Positions 36,184 through 46,109 of a stretch of DNA of 64,000 bases are shown one piece after another. How positions within the stretch are numbered: position 1 is the stretch's first letter; every line of letters begins with the position of its first letter. Made by a program: the position numbers and the translations under genes. This stretch comes from Xanthomonas bromi (GTDB lineage: Bacteria > Pseudomonadota > Gammaproteobacteria > Xanthomonadales > Xanthomonadaceae): NCBI RefSeq assembly GCF_900092025.1, contig NZ_FLTX01000013.1, positions 1-64,000 of the forward strand, given 5' to 3'. The notes below the pieces were generated by a model, which worked only from the letters and a program-made list of their open reading frames with translations, did no database searches and was not told the DNA's origin.

Positions 36184-37485
36184 TCACGGGTCCATGGCGA
36201 GCGGGTCCAGCGCGGCCTGGACGAGGTGGGCGAACTGCGGCAGCGGGCAGTCGTAGGCCGGCGTGGCGGTGCCGCAGCCGGGAATGAAGATTGCCGCGCT
36301 CGGCGGCGGTGCCTGCAGCGTCAATGGCTGTCGTTCGCGCAGTTGCGCAAGGCTCTGCGCGGTATAGCGCAGGCGGATGACGCGCTGGCCGTCGGCGCGT
36401 CGCCAGCGCTCGAACACCAGTGCGCCGCCGGGAACGGTCTGGTCGGGCTGGTAGCCGGGCAATTGCCAGTGCAGATCGAACATGCCGGCCAGCAGGGTCA
36501 GCGTGCCGTCGTGGCCGGACATCACCACCAGGCGTGCATCGCCGCCGATGGCGTCGGCAGAGGAGGCGCCATCGCTGCCTTGCTGCAGGGTCGCCAGCAG
36601 ACGTGCGGCCAGCGGCGTGCTGGCCAGGCGCGCGACGGTCGGGGCGCGCAGACGCAGCGCGAATTCGGCCTGGTGCGGGGCGAACACGCGCAACAGCGTG
36701 GTCTGGTCCAGGCCTTGCCACCCCAACGCAGCGAAATCCTGCCCATCGGCCCAGCCCATCAGCAGGCTTTCGGTGATGCCTGAAGCGGCCGCGGCCGGAC
36801 CATCGATGCCGGGAATCGCCGGTCCGGCATCGTCCAGCCCGGCCGGCACCGTGGTCAGGCGCAGCTTGCCGGGCGCAGCCTGCGCTGGGCAGGGGCGTTG
36901 TGCGCATTGCAGCAGCAGGTGTTCAAGCGTGTCGATCGCATCGGCGTGGGCGGCGTTCCAGGCACGGGCGTCGCCGCCGATGCGGCCGGCGATGGCCGCC
37001 TGCATGCGCGCACGCGCGTCGGGCCGACGCAGCGCGGCGGTGCCATCGAACAGCACATCGGAACTACCGGAAGCCACGCTGTGCACCGGGTTGGCGCAGC
37101 CAGGCGTCAGCCGACTGGCCAGCGCCTCGGCCGAGGCGATGGTGCGTTGGGTGCGGTTGGCCCAGTAATAGGCCTGGCCGCAGCCATCGTCGGTCAACAG
37201 GCCCAGGGCGGTGTAGCGCGCGCGGTAGTAGTCGCCGAACAGGCGCTCCAGCTGCGCGCCGTTGGCGGTGAGGTGACCGGCCGGCACGGCGAAGTGCGGC
37301 CATGGGTGCAGCGAATAGCGGCCGAGCTGTTCGGGGCTGGACATCGCCGCACGCACGCCATGGCGCTTGAGGATCACCACCTTTTCCAGCGTGTCGGGCG
37401 CCGCGTCGGTGGCGTGGGCAGGGGAGAGCGGCACGAGTGCGAGCCCGAGCAGGGCGGCAGCGCGTCGGCAAAAACGCAGAAGCAT
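36184..37485 (-). CDS. Periplasmic histidine acid phosphatase (phytase-like)
   Basis: 433 residues from ATG 37485; a TTG two codons earlier is less likely. A signal peptide (LLRFCRRAAALLGLALVPLS, end AHA) precedes the branch-2 histidine phosphatase motif LKRHGVRAAM (about 40-49, nucleophile His in RHG). The proton-donor HD motif is in VMSGHDGTLTLLAG. The motif reads RHGVRAA where RHGxRxP is usual, so the proline is replaced. Relatives are AppA/Agp-type phytases and glucose-1-phosphatases. It lies 68 bp upstream of the EEP gene and about 100 bp downstream of the TonB receptor on the same strand, implying joint hydrolysis and uptake of an organic phosphate. Confidence 0.88.
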   Translation of the reverse strand: MLLRFCRRAAALLGLALVPLSPAHATDAAPDTLEKVVILKRHGVRAAMSSPEQLGRYSLHPWPHFAVPAGHLTANGAQLERLFGDYYRARYTALGLLTDDGCGQAYYWANRTQRTIASAEALASRLTPGCANPVHSVASGSSDVLFDGTAALRRPDARARMQAAIAGRIGGDARAWNAAHADAIDTLEHLLLQCAQRPCPAQAAPGKLRLTTVPAGLDDAGPAIPGIDGPAAAASGITESLLMGWADGQDFAALGWQGLDQTTLLRVFAPHQAEFALRLRAPTVARLASTPLAARLLATLQQGSDGASSADAIGGDARLVVMSGHDGTLTLLAGMFDLHWQLPGYQPDQTVPGGALVFERWRRADGQRVIRLRYTAQSLAQLRERQPLTLQAPPPSAAIFIPGCGTATPAYDCPLPQFAHLVQAALDPLAMDP

Positions 37486-37588
37486 CGGCAAATCCAGTGC
37501 GAATGAAGCGGTGGGACGAAACCATCAGCGCAATGCGCTGGCGGCCGCGCGCGAACGCGACGACCGCCACCGCGGCGTGCAGACCCGC

Positions 37589-40477
37589 TTAGAAACGGGC
37601 GCGCAGACCCAGCGACCAGGTGCGGCCGTAGTCGGTGTAACCGCCGAACAGGTGGTCACCGACGTATTGCCGTTGCACCTGGCCGGTGAGGTTGATGGCG
37701 TTGACGAACACCGACAGGGTGTCGTTGACCTTCCAGGCGACATTGGCGTCCAGGCTGCCGAAGGCATCGCTGTTGAGCGTGGCGACGTTGGCGGTGCCGA
37801 CCGCGTTGACGATGTTGTCGCTCCAGCTGTAGCTGGCGCGCGCCATCAGCGGGCCCTTCTCGTAGAACAGCACGGCGTTGTAGGTGTTCTTGGCCACGCC
37901 TTCCAGGCTGTCGGTGAAGCGGCCCGTGCCGTCGCGGTAGGTCGCCTGGCTGTCGGTGAAGGTGTAGTTGAGCTGCATGCCCAGGCCGTCCAGCGGCGCC
38001 GGCAGGCCGGTGAACACCTGCTGGTAGGCCAGCTCCACGCCCTTGACGCTGGCCTGGCTGCCGTTGGTCTTGGACGAGAGCAGATAGGTCTGGCCCTGGT
38101 AGTCCAGGTAGGACAGCTGGGTCTGGATGAAGCTGGAAATGTCCTTGTAGAACACGCCACCTGTCAGCGCCGAGGTGCCGTCGATGTACCACTCGAAGGT
38201 CAGGTCGTACTGCCAGGCCTCGAACGGCCGTAGCGCCGGGTTGCCACCGCTGGCGGTCAGCACTTCGCCGCTGGAGTTGAAGGTGAGCTTGGACGACAGG
38301 TCGGTCAGATCCGGGCGGGTGATCACCTTGGCCGCGGAGGTGCGCAGCACCATGTCGTCGCGCACGTCCCAGGCGGCGTTGAACGACGGCAACGCGTTGG
38401 TATAGCTGCGCTCGAAATGCACCGGCTGGGCAGCGCCGTCGAGGTCGGCGTGGCCGTCGGTGGTCTGCTCGGTGCGCACCAGCCGTACGCCCAAATTGCC
38501 GCGCAGCTCGCGTCCGGCCAGGGTGCCGCCGAAGTCGGTCAGCGCATACGCCGAGCCGATCTTCTCGCGCACCTCGTAGGAGTTCTGCAGGTCGGCGCTA
38601 TTGGGCGTGTCGCTCAGGTCGGCGGCGGTCGGCCAGTTGCCCCAGAACGGCGCTTCGATCGGCGCCAGCCAATGCCGCGGCAGGGCACCCTTGCCATCGA
38701 CCAGCATGTCGCTCACCGGCAGCGCGGTGAAATAGCTGGCCGGAAATTGCACGCCGGCGATGCGGTTGAACAGCAGGTCGGCGCGATCGTAGGTGCGCGA
38801 GCGTTGGCGGTACTTGGCGCCGAACTTGATGTCGCGCAGCCAGCCGTCGCCGAGCGTGCGCTTGGCGTCCAGCTGCAGCGCGTCTTCCTTGTCGCGCGCA
38901 TTGATCTCGCGCCATTCCAGCCGGCGCCCACTGACGCTGCCCGGGTTGGTCGGATCGAAGCCGTTGGTGAAGCTCCAGTTCGGCACGTTGTCGTCGTCGG
39001 CCTGCGGCATCTCCACCCGCATCGACAGGTTGCTGGGGCTGCGCAAGCGCGTGCGGCGGATCGGGTCGGAGTCGTAGCTATGCGCCTGCGAGTGGAATGC
39101 CACCACACCCAGCGTCCACAGATCGCCGTTCCAGGTGCTGGACAGGCGCGCGCTGCGGTTGTCGTCGGTGATGCCGGAGGTCTCGCGCGAGACCTGCACC
39201 TGGCCATTGCGATAGTCGAAGCCGGTCACCCCGCCGTGGTCCACGCTCAGATTGCTCATCTTGGCCACGCCGTCGAAGCCCACGCCCAGGCTGTATTCGT
39301 CGTAGTGCACCGTCTGCCTGGCATACAGCAGGTCCAGATTGGTTTCCCAGGCCGCGCTGGGGCGCCATTGCAGCGAAGCGGCCACGCCGGTGCGCTCGCG
39401 CTCTTCCAATTCCAGCGTCGGGCGCAGCCCGGTGGGCAGGTAGGACGCACCCGGCGCACCGGGCACGCCATTGGGGTAGTAATCCCAGCTCACTTCGTTG
39501 ACGCGGTCCTGGCGCAGGCTGCGCTGGGCGTAGGCGCCGGACACCAGCATGCCGAAGGTGCCATCGGCATTGACCCAGTTGAACAGGCCGGACACCCGCG
39601 GATCGCTGGCGTGCGTGCGCTGCGCCTGGCTGGATTCCAGCGAGGTGTTGAGCAAGGTCTTGCCCAATTCCAGCGGGCGGAAGGTGCGCACGTTGACGAT
39701 GCCGCCGATGGCGCCTTCGTCCAGATCGGCGGTGGGGCTCTTGATCACATCCAGGCCGGAGACCAGTTCGGCCGGCAAGGTGTCGTAGCGAAACTGGCGG
39801 CCGGTCTGGCCGGAGGTGCGCACGTTCTCGTTGACCGCCATGGTCTGGCCATTGAGCGTGGTCACCTGGAAATTCGGGCCCAGGCCGCGCACGCGCACAT
39901 ACACGCCTTCGCCGCGGTCGCGCACGATCGACACGCCCGGCACGCGCTGCAGGGCTTCGGCCACGTTCTGCGCCGGCAGCTTGCCGATGTCTTCGGCGGC
40001 GATCACGTCGACCACGCTGTCGGCATAGCGCTTCTGGCGCAGCGCGGCGCTGAGGCTACCGGCATAGCTGCCCAGTACCTGGATGCTGTCCAGTTCGCGC
40101 ACGGGCGCACCGGCGGCGATCGGCGTGCCGGTTGGCGCAGCCGGCACTGCTGCAGCGGGCGCTTCGCTGATCGCCGTGTCCGCTTCGATCGTCACCGTGG
40201 TGGGCGTGAGATAGCGGTAGCGCAGGCCGGTGCCATCGAGCAGTTGCTGCAATGCCTGCTCGGGCTCTACGCCAGCGGTGGTGCCGCGACTCTGGCGCTC
40301 GGCGCCGATGCTGGCCGCGTAGACGAACTGCAAACCGGTCTGGCGCGACAGCGTGTTGAGTGCGCGTGCCAGCGGTTGGGCGGGAATGGCAGTGACCGCG
40401 ACAGCCGGCGTTTGAGCGCCGGCAGTGCCGACATGCAGGGCGAGGGCAACGGACAGAAACAGGCAGCAGCGCATCAT
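37589..40477 (-). CDS. TonB-dependent receptor with STN signalling domain
   Basis: 962 residues from ATG 40477: a signal peptide (MMRCCLFLSVALALHVGTAG), an STN domain (about 33-90, ARALNTLSRQTGLQFVYAAS), a plug domain (about 120-260, KLPAQNVAEALQRVPGVSI and VRVRGLGPNF), then the barrel ending GLRARF. The Xanthomonas-type plug with DEGAIGGIVNVRT is clear. The STN domain signals through FecR/FecI encoded just upstream, so ligand binding should induce the locus. The next genes are the acid phosphatase and the EEP-lectin protein, so the ligand may be a phosphate-bearing organic molecule instead of iron. This is inference. Confidence 0.93.
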   Translation of the reverse strand: MMRCCLFLSVALALHVGTAGAQTPAVAVTAIPAQPLARALNTLSRQTGLQFVYAASIGAERQSRGTTAGVEPEQALQQLLDGTGLRYRYLTPTTVTIEADTAISEAPAAAVPAAPTGTPIAAGAPVRELDSIQVLGSYAGSLSAALRQKRYADSVVDVIAAEDIGKLPAQNVAEALQRVPGVSIVRDRGEGVYVRVRGLGPNFQVTTLNGQTMAVNENVRTSGQTGRQFRYDTLPAELVSGLDVIKSPTADLDEGAIGGIVNVRTFRPLELGKTLLNTSLESSQAQRTHASDPRVSGLFNWVNADGTFGMLVSGAYAQRSLRQDRVNEVSWDYYPNGVPGAPGASYLPTGLRPTLELEERERTGVAASLQWRPSAAWETNLDLLYARQTVHYDEYSLGVGFDGVAKMSNLSVDHGGVTGFDYRNGQVQVSRETSGITDDNRSARLSSTWNGDLWTLGVVAFHSQAHSYDSDPIRRTRLRSPSNLSMRVEMPQADDDNVPNWSFTNGFDPTNPGSVSGRRLEWREINARDKEDALQLDAKRTLGDGWLRDIKFGAKYRQRSRTYDRADLLFNRIAGVQFPASYFTALPVSDMLVDGKGALPRHWLAPIEAPFWGNWPTAADLSDTPNSADLQNSYEVREKIGSAYALTDFGGTLAGRELRGNLGVRLVRTEQTTDGHADLDGAAQPVHFERSYTNALPSFNAAWDVRDDMVLRTSAAKVITRPDLTDLSSKLTFNSSGEVLTASGGNPALRPFEAWQYDLTFEWYIDGTSALTGGVFYKDISSFIQTQLSYLDYQGQTYLLSSKTNGSQASVKGVELAYQQVFTGLPAPLDGLGMQLNYTFTDSQATYRDGTGRFTDSLEGVAKNTYNAVLFYEKGPLMARASYSWSDNIVNAVGTANVATLNSDAFGSLDANVAWKVNDTLSVFVNAINLTGQVQRQYVGDHLFGGYTDYGRTWSLGLRARF

Positions 40478-40871
40478 CACTTCCAGGGAGAGGGAGAAGG
40501 GGCGCCGCACAGGCCCGGGGGCCGATGCGGCGACTACCCCATCTACGAGGCGCGACGAGCCGAGTCGGGCACCGTTTTTCGATGAATTTTCTGTGACACG
40601 TGCAAAGCGATGGATTGCATGTGCAGGGGATTGCGCTCTGGCCAAGGATGGCGCGTAAGAAATGGAGCCATCACTGCCAGCCGCCGATTGCGTTGGTCGT
40701 TGTTGCGCACCGTGTTGCGTCAGCCAGACCACACGAGGCGAAAACGCAGGGGAGCGGGACACAGCGGCGTATTGGCGCGCGGCAAGTACATGCCGCGCGG
40801 TGCTGCGGCGTGTGCAGCAGTCAGGTGCGCACACGTTGGCGCAAGCGAGGTGGTCCCGTTGGCGGCGTGCG
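40478..40871. other. Gap between fecR and the TonB receptor
   Basis: 394 bp. It should hold the FecI-dependent promoter of the receptor gene, but no match to a known FecI-type consensus could be pointed out by eye. No gene, hairpin or repeat was recognised; frames crossing it are extensions or shadows. Confidence 0.4.
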
Positions 40872-41945
40872 CTATCGGATGGCGGTCGCCGGTGGTGCGC
40901 GGCTGACGATGTGCAGCGCATCGGATCGCTGCTCGAGCCGCAGGTCGGGCTGCTGCGCGAGAAACGCCCGTAGACCGGCGAGATCGTCGCTGCGCAAATT
41001 GCCGGTCAGGCGCAGCGCGCCAGCGTGGGCATCGTCGATGTGCAGCTGGAGGCGATTGAGGCGGTTGAAGTCTTCGGCCACGTTGCGCAATGGCTCGTCG
41101 CGAAACACGATGCGCTGCTGTTGCCACGCCTGCATGGTGGCGACATCTTCATTGCTCAATTCGACCCGGCCGGCGCCATCGATGCGCGCGCTCTGGCCTG
41201 CGCTCAGGTTGGCCAGCATCGGCTGCGCCGGGCGGTCGGCACGCCAGACATGCACGCGACCGGCAGACACGTCGATACGTGCCTGTTGTCCATGCAGTGC
41301 GATGTCGAAGGCGGTGCCGATGTCTTCCACGCGCAGGTCCAGCGCCCGCACCTGCAGCGGACGCCGGTCCGGTGCGACCGCGAAGCTCGCCTGGCCGCGC
41401 AGCAACTGCAGACGGCGCGACCACGGCGTCATGGTCGCCTGGATGCGCGTGTCCGCATTGAGATGCACCACGCTGCGGTCGGCCAGTTGCACGCGGCGCT
41501 GCTCGCCGTGCGCCGTTGCATAGGTCGTGGTGCGCGGCCAGGCCCAGCCGCCGACGACGGTCAGCAGCGCAAGCATCGCTGCTAGCCCGACCTGCCAGTG
41601 GGGCCGGCGTGCCACCGACCGCGGCCGACGGGTGCGCGTTGCCGCGTCCGCTGCGCCACGCGGCGGCAATGGCAGTGCCACCACATTGCGTGCCGGCCCG
41701 GCGTCGCGCTGACGATCGGCCAGCAGCAGCGCGTCGACATCCAGTGCCATGGCACCCAGCGCCTCGCCGAGCGCACCGGCCACCTGCGCCACCGCCAGAT
41801 ATTCGCGCACATGCGCCGGCGAGGCGGTCAGCCACTCCATGAAACGCGCTTGCTGGTCGGCGTCCAGCGGCTGCATGCGCTGTAGCGCGTGCCAGTGCGC
41901 CGCTTCCTCGGTCAAGCGGCGTGTCGCCCACGACGAGGCGCTCAC
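40872..41945 (-). CDS. fecR: FecR-family anti-sigma/signal transducer
   Basis: 357 residues from GTG 41945. The N-terminal cytoplasmic helix bundle (RLTEEAAHWHALQRMQPLDA, DUF4880 type) contacts the sigma factor. A single membrane helix (about 133-152, VGLAAMLALLTVVGGWAW) is followed by the periplasmic FecR domain (TYATAHGEQRRVQLADRSVV) and a C-terminal STN-like part (RLQLHIDDAHAGALRLTGNL) that meets the receptor. I chose GTG 41945 because it overlaps the fecI stop (GTGA, 4 bp); two further in-frame GTG codons precede it directly. Confidence 0.92.
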   Translation of the reverse strand: MSASSWATRRLTEEAAHWHALQRMQPLDADQQARFMEWLTASPAHVREYLAVAQVAGALGEALGAMALDVDALLLADRQRDAGPARNVVALPLPPRGAADAATRTRRPRSVARRPHWQVGLAAMLALLTVVGGWAWPRTTTYATAHGEQRRVQLADRSVVHLNADTRIQATMTPWSRRLQLLRGQASFAVAPDRRPLQVRALDLRVEDIGTAFDIALHGQQARIDVSAGRVHVWRADRPAQPMLANLSAGQSARIDGAGRVELSNEDVATMQAWQQQRIVFRDEPLRNVAEDFNRLNRLQLHIDDAHAGALRLTGNLRSDDLAGLRAFLAQQPDLRLEQRSDALHIVSRAPPATAIR

Positions 41946-42469
41946 CACCACGGTTCCCCACTCTCGGCCAACGCCTGTCGACAGGCCGACAGCCCACGCA
42001 CCACATGTTTCTTGACCATGTGCGAGGACACGCCCAAGCGCTCGGCGATCTGCTTGTAGCTCAAGCCGTCGCGATACTGCATCACCAATACCGCGCGGAC
42101 GCGTTCGGGCAGCCCGGCCAGCACGGTCTGCAGGCGTTGCTGGCGCTGCTGCCGCTGGGCGCTGTCTTCGACATCGTCGCCAGCCACCAGCCGTTGCGCG
42201 AACTGCTCCATGTCCTCGATGCACAGCGGTGCCTGCTTGCGCCGCGCCGCCTGCTCGCGCGCCAGGTTGACCGCCACCGTGTAGAGATAGGCTTCCGGAT
42301 TGGCGATGGCCTGGCCAGGTTGTTGATGCGCACGCAGCAGGCGCAGATAGGTTTCCTGGACCAGGTCTTCGGCGTCTTCGTTGGCCCCGCGGCGCACGAA
42401 AAACCCGCGCAGTACCGGACCGTGCTCGATGAACAGACGTGCCCAGGCGCGCTTGGGATGTGCAGACAC
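41942..42469 (-). CDS. fecI: FecI-family ECF sigma factor
   Basis: 175 residues from GTG 42469, preceded by a strong GGAGGT site. It has sigma region 2 (RGFFVRRGANEDAEDLVQET, then YLRLL) and region 4 (LPERVRAVLVMQYRDGLSYK, then QIAERLGVSSHMVKKHV). It directs transcription of the receptor locus in response to the STN/FecR signal. It overlaps fecR by 4 bp. Frames extending further upstream lack family features and run into the intergenic region. Confidence 0.93.
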   Translation of the reverse strand: MSAHPKRAWARLFIEHGPVLRGFFVRRGANEDAEDLVQETYLRLLRAHQQPGQAIANPEAYLYTVAVNLAREQAARRKQAPLCIEDMEQFAQRLVAGDDVEDSAQRQQRQQRLQTVLAGLPERVRAVLVMQYRDGLSYKQIAERLGVSSHMVKKHVVRGLSACRQALAESGEPWW

Positions 42470-42753
42470 CCGAACCTCCGGCCGATTGGAGGGGCGCAGG
42501 CTAGCGGTGGCGTATGACGTCGCGGTGACGCGGTCGGCGTCGATGCCCGGGCGCCGACCAAGCAGAAGGGTGGCGACAGCCTCTGCAGCTGCTGCGGGCG
42601 ATTGACACTGCTGCAGCATCCCAAGACGACGCTTGGCTCGGCCACAACAGGCCGGGGCGCAACGTGAGACAGGGCGTACAGCCAGCGACAACCCACCACC
42701 TGCCCGGGCTCCTCTGCGCTGCCGACCGCCGCAGTGGGCGGGGACTTAAGAGC

Positions 42754-42875
42754 AGCTAACAAAACTACTGCGCGGCCGTCAGGCGGGCGCGGCCGGTGCT
42801 CGGAATCGGCATGTACCACTCGTACACTCCGGTTCCTCCGCGCCGTCCGCACCCACCTGACCACCGCTCGCTACG
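42754..42875. repeat. Dispersed intergenic repeat, copy B
   Basis: Partner of 10962-11080, with the same orientation and the same core (GCGGCCGGTGCTCGGAATCG). It lies in the 450-bp gap between fecI and the divergent ECF sigma gene. Besides this repeat, that gap shows no gene. Confidence 0.75.
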
Positions 42876-42920
42876 TTCTGTCGGCGCCAATGCGGGATAC
42901 TGCGCTTCCACGCAGGCGAG

Positions 42921-43468
42921 ATGGACCGGATGTCCGAGCTGCCGATCACCGAGTTGTTGCAGGCCTGGCAGCGCGACGAACCCGGCGCCGGCGACGCATT
43001 GGCGCGCCAGGTCTACGAGGTGTTGCGGGCCACGGCGCTGCGCGAACTGCGGCGCGATGCGCGTGCCGGGTTGCAGGCGACCGAGCTGGTCCATGAGGCA
43101 TGGATGCGGCTGGAACAGGGCCAGCAACACTTTCGTTCGCGGGCGCATTTCTATTCGGTGGCTGCGCTGCAGATGCACCATCTGCTGGTGGATCTGGCGC
43201 GGCAGCAGGCCAGCGCCAAGCGCTTGGGACAGGCGGTGACCCTGACCGTCAGCCTGTCCGATGGCGCCGCGCGGCCGGAGGCATTGATGCTGGTGGCCGA
43301 TGCCTTCGACAAGCTGGCCCAGGTGGACGAGCGCAAGCCAAGGCATTCGCGTTGACCGAACTGGTGGGCTTCAGCGTGGCCGAGGCCGCCGAGCAGCTGG
43401 AGGTGTCGGTGCCGACGCTGGAGCGCGATCTGCGCTTTGCCCGGGTGTGGCTGGCAGCGCAGTTGTGA
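42921..43468 (+). pseudogene. ECF sigma factor (kinase-linked type), one-base deletion
   Basis: From ATG 42921 (MDRMSELPITELLQAWQRDE) the frame reads sigma region 2 with ATELVHEAWMRL and RAHFYSVAALQMHHLLVDLA, typical of TIGR02999/ECF43-like factors that pair with Ser/Thr kinases. At about 43337 the frame breaks: DERKPRHSR then a stop. Adding one base restores DERKAKAFALTELVGFSVAE and a region-4 helix ending LAAQL at 43468. The intact product would be about 182 residues. The stop overlaps the kinase start (GTGA). Such factors are activated by phosphorylation in region 2; in X. citri a related pair (EcfK/PknS) controls type VI secretion. The lesion may be real or a sequencing error. Confidence 0.82.
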
Positions 43469-45870
43469 GCCCTGCGGCCACCTCCTGGCAGCGCCTGGAG
43501 GCCTTGTTCCATCGGGCTTGCCAATTGCCTGCCGCCGAGCGCGAGGCATTCGCGCGTGCGCAGGCCGGCGACGATGCGGTGCTGCGCGACCAGTTGCTGG
43601 CGATGCTGGCGGTGGAAGCGCAGGCCACCTTGTGCGTGCGTGCGCCGTTAAAACAGGTCGCCGCTGCATTGCGCGGACCGTTGCCGGAACTGCCGGCCGG
43701 CACGCGCTTCGGTGCCTGGGCGATCGACCGCCTGATCGGCGTCGGCGGCATGGGTCAGGTGTATCTGGGCCATCGCGCCGATGGTGCGTATGAGCGCGAG
43801 GTGGCGATCAAGCTGGTGGCTGCCGACGCGCTGGATGCGCAGCGCCGTGCCTTGTTCGAATTCGAATGCCGGCTGTTGGCGCAGATGGTGCACCCGGCGA
43901 TCGCGCAGATTCACGACGTCGGCACCGATGCGCACGGCCGGGCGTATCTGGTGATGGAATACCTGCGCGGCGAACCGATCACCTGGTGGTGCGACGAACA
44001 CCGCCTGTCGCTGCATGCGCGCGTGTTGCTGATGCTGCGGGTCGGCGAGGCGGTGCAGCACGCGCATCAGAAAGGCGTGATCCATCGCGATCTCAAACCC
44101 AGCACGTGCTGGTCAGCGAGATCGATGGGCGGCCGATGCCGGGCGTGATCGACTTTGGCATCGCCATCGATGCAGCCAACCCCGGCATGACGGCCGCGCA
44201 CGAGCGCGGCACGCCGGGCTACATGAGCCCGGAGCAGGCGCGCGGCGCGCAGGACGTGGACGCGCGCAGCGATATCTACGCCTTGGGTGCGATGTTCTAC
44301 GAGTTGAGTTGCGGGCTGGCGCCGGTGGCCGGGCGCGATGCCTTGCCGCAGCGGCCGTCGCAGCGGGTGGCGGCGGTACCCGCCGATGCACGTGCGCGCA
44401 TCTGCGCGGCACGCGCGACCACCCACGAGAAATTACACGCACACCTGCGCGATGGGCTGGATGCGATCGTGCTGTGCGCGTTGCACCGCAGCCGGGTGCG
44501 CGCTACGCATCGGTGTCCGCACTCCTGGACGATCTGCATCGCTGGCTGGACGGCTACCCACCGCGCGCCTTGCAGGTGAGCGGCTGGCTGCGGTTGCGCA
44601 AGTTCACCCAGCGTCATCGCAGCGGCGTGCTGGCCGGCGGCCTTGCCGCGATCGCCGTGGTGGCCGGCCTGGGCGCCACGCGGTGGTCGTTGCAGCAGGC
44701 TGCGCGCGATGCGCAACGCGCGCGGGTGACCGGCGAGTTCATGAGTTCGTTGTTGTCCAGCGTGGACCCAGGCGTTGCGCGGGACCTGGACAAGACCCTG
44801 ATGCTGCGCGTGATGCAGCAGGCTTCGCAGCGTGCGGCGCGCGAGCTGGCCGACCAGCCCGACGCGCGCACCGAGGTGGAAATGACGCTGGGCCGCACGC
44901 TCATCGCGCTGGCCGATTATCCGCAGGCGGTGGCGCATCTGCGGCTTGCACAGACGTTGGCGCAGCAGACCGCCGGCACAGGCAGCATGCCGGCGTTGAA
45001 GGCGGCCTCCATGCTGGGCCAGGCGCTGACCGCTGCCGGTCAGCCCGGCGATGCCGAGCGCGTATTGCGCCAGAGCATGACGCAGGCGGCGCGGGGCGAT
45101 GCGCAACACCGGGCCATGGGCCACGCGTTATGCGCGCGGTTGGCGTGGGCGCTCCGCGAGCAGGGCCGCCTGCGCGATGCGTTGGCAGAAAGCCGACAGG
45201 CCTATGTCGCTGTGCTGGCCAATGCATCCAGCAGTGCGGACCAGCGCATCGATGCGGGTAACAGCTACGCCGCCATGCTGGCCGATAACGGACAGCTGGC
45301 GTCGGCGATCGCCTTGCAGCGTAGCCTGCTGCGCGAACGCATGGCCATGCGCGGACCGGAGCATCCGCTGGTGATATCGATGCGCAACAGCCTGGCGGTG
45401 TTCCTGCTGATGCAGCGCGACTTTGCCGGTGCCGAAGCCGGCTCGTCCCGCTGCTACGCGTCTCGCGCACGTTGTATGGCGATAACGCCGCCGACACCTT
45501 GATGATCGAAGGCAACCTGGCCGGCGCGTTGCGCCAGCAGGGCAAGCTAACCGAAGCCGGGCCGTATTACCGCAGCGCGATGGAGCGTGCACGCGCCGCC
45601 TTCGGTAACGATGCCCCGGCCACCATCACCTATCGCAGCAACCATGCATTCTGGTTGCTGGACGACGGTCAGGTGGAGGCATCGCTGGCCGAACAGCGCG
45701 CCGCGCTCATCGCATCGGAGCGCGTGCTGGGGCGCGCGCATCCGCAAACCGCCGAGATCCTGCGCGGCATGTCCGAGGCCGAGCGCAGGCTGGGCCAGAC
45801 CCTGGCGCTGGCCACGCCACCGGCCGATACCGCCGAGGCAGAAACCGCCACCTCGGTGGCGCAGCGCTGA
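43465..45870 (+). pseudogene. Ser/Thr kinase with TM helix and TPRs, three frameshifts
   Basis: Begins GTG 43465 (MSPAATSWQRLEALFHRACQ). Kinase motifs appear in sequence across frames: LIGVGGMGQVYLG, the lysine in VAIKLV, HRDLKPS, then in another frame VIDFGIAIDAA and GTPGYMSPEQARG. A membrane helix (GVLAGGLAAIAVVAGLGA) is followed by TPR-like helices to 45870. Breaks lie near 44104 (PSTCWS should read PSNVLVSEIDG), 44486 (LHRSRVRA should read LHPQPGARYASV) and 45438 (AGSSRCYAS should read ARLVPLLRVS). Each is repaired by one added base in a run of A or C. Restored, it has about 802 residues. It is the cognate kinase of the preceding sigma factor. Not functional as written. Confidence 0.85.
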
Positions 45871-46109
45871 GACGCGGACTGATGCTGTCGCTGCGGCCCG
45901 AGCACGGCGGTTTGCGCCACCGGCTCTACGCCCGCAAGACCGCAGCTCTGCACCAAACGAGCGGGCCCCGCACCACGCTGGCGAGCCGCTGGCTGCGGCG
46001 TCCGTCAGCCACTGTGCGAGATCTGCAGCTGCGTGCTGCCACCCTGGCAGCACGCACGGCACCGCAATCCCGGTGGAGGCCGCTGCCGCCCCAATCCCCA
46101 ATCCCCAAA

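Noticed and set aside
38417-40585. 722-codon plus-strand frame over the TonB receptor
   Set aside because: Antisense shadow of the receptor gene, with no family features and His/Ala/Gly-rich composition.
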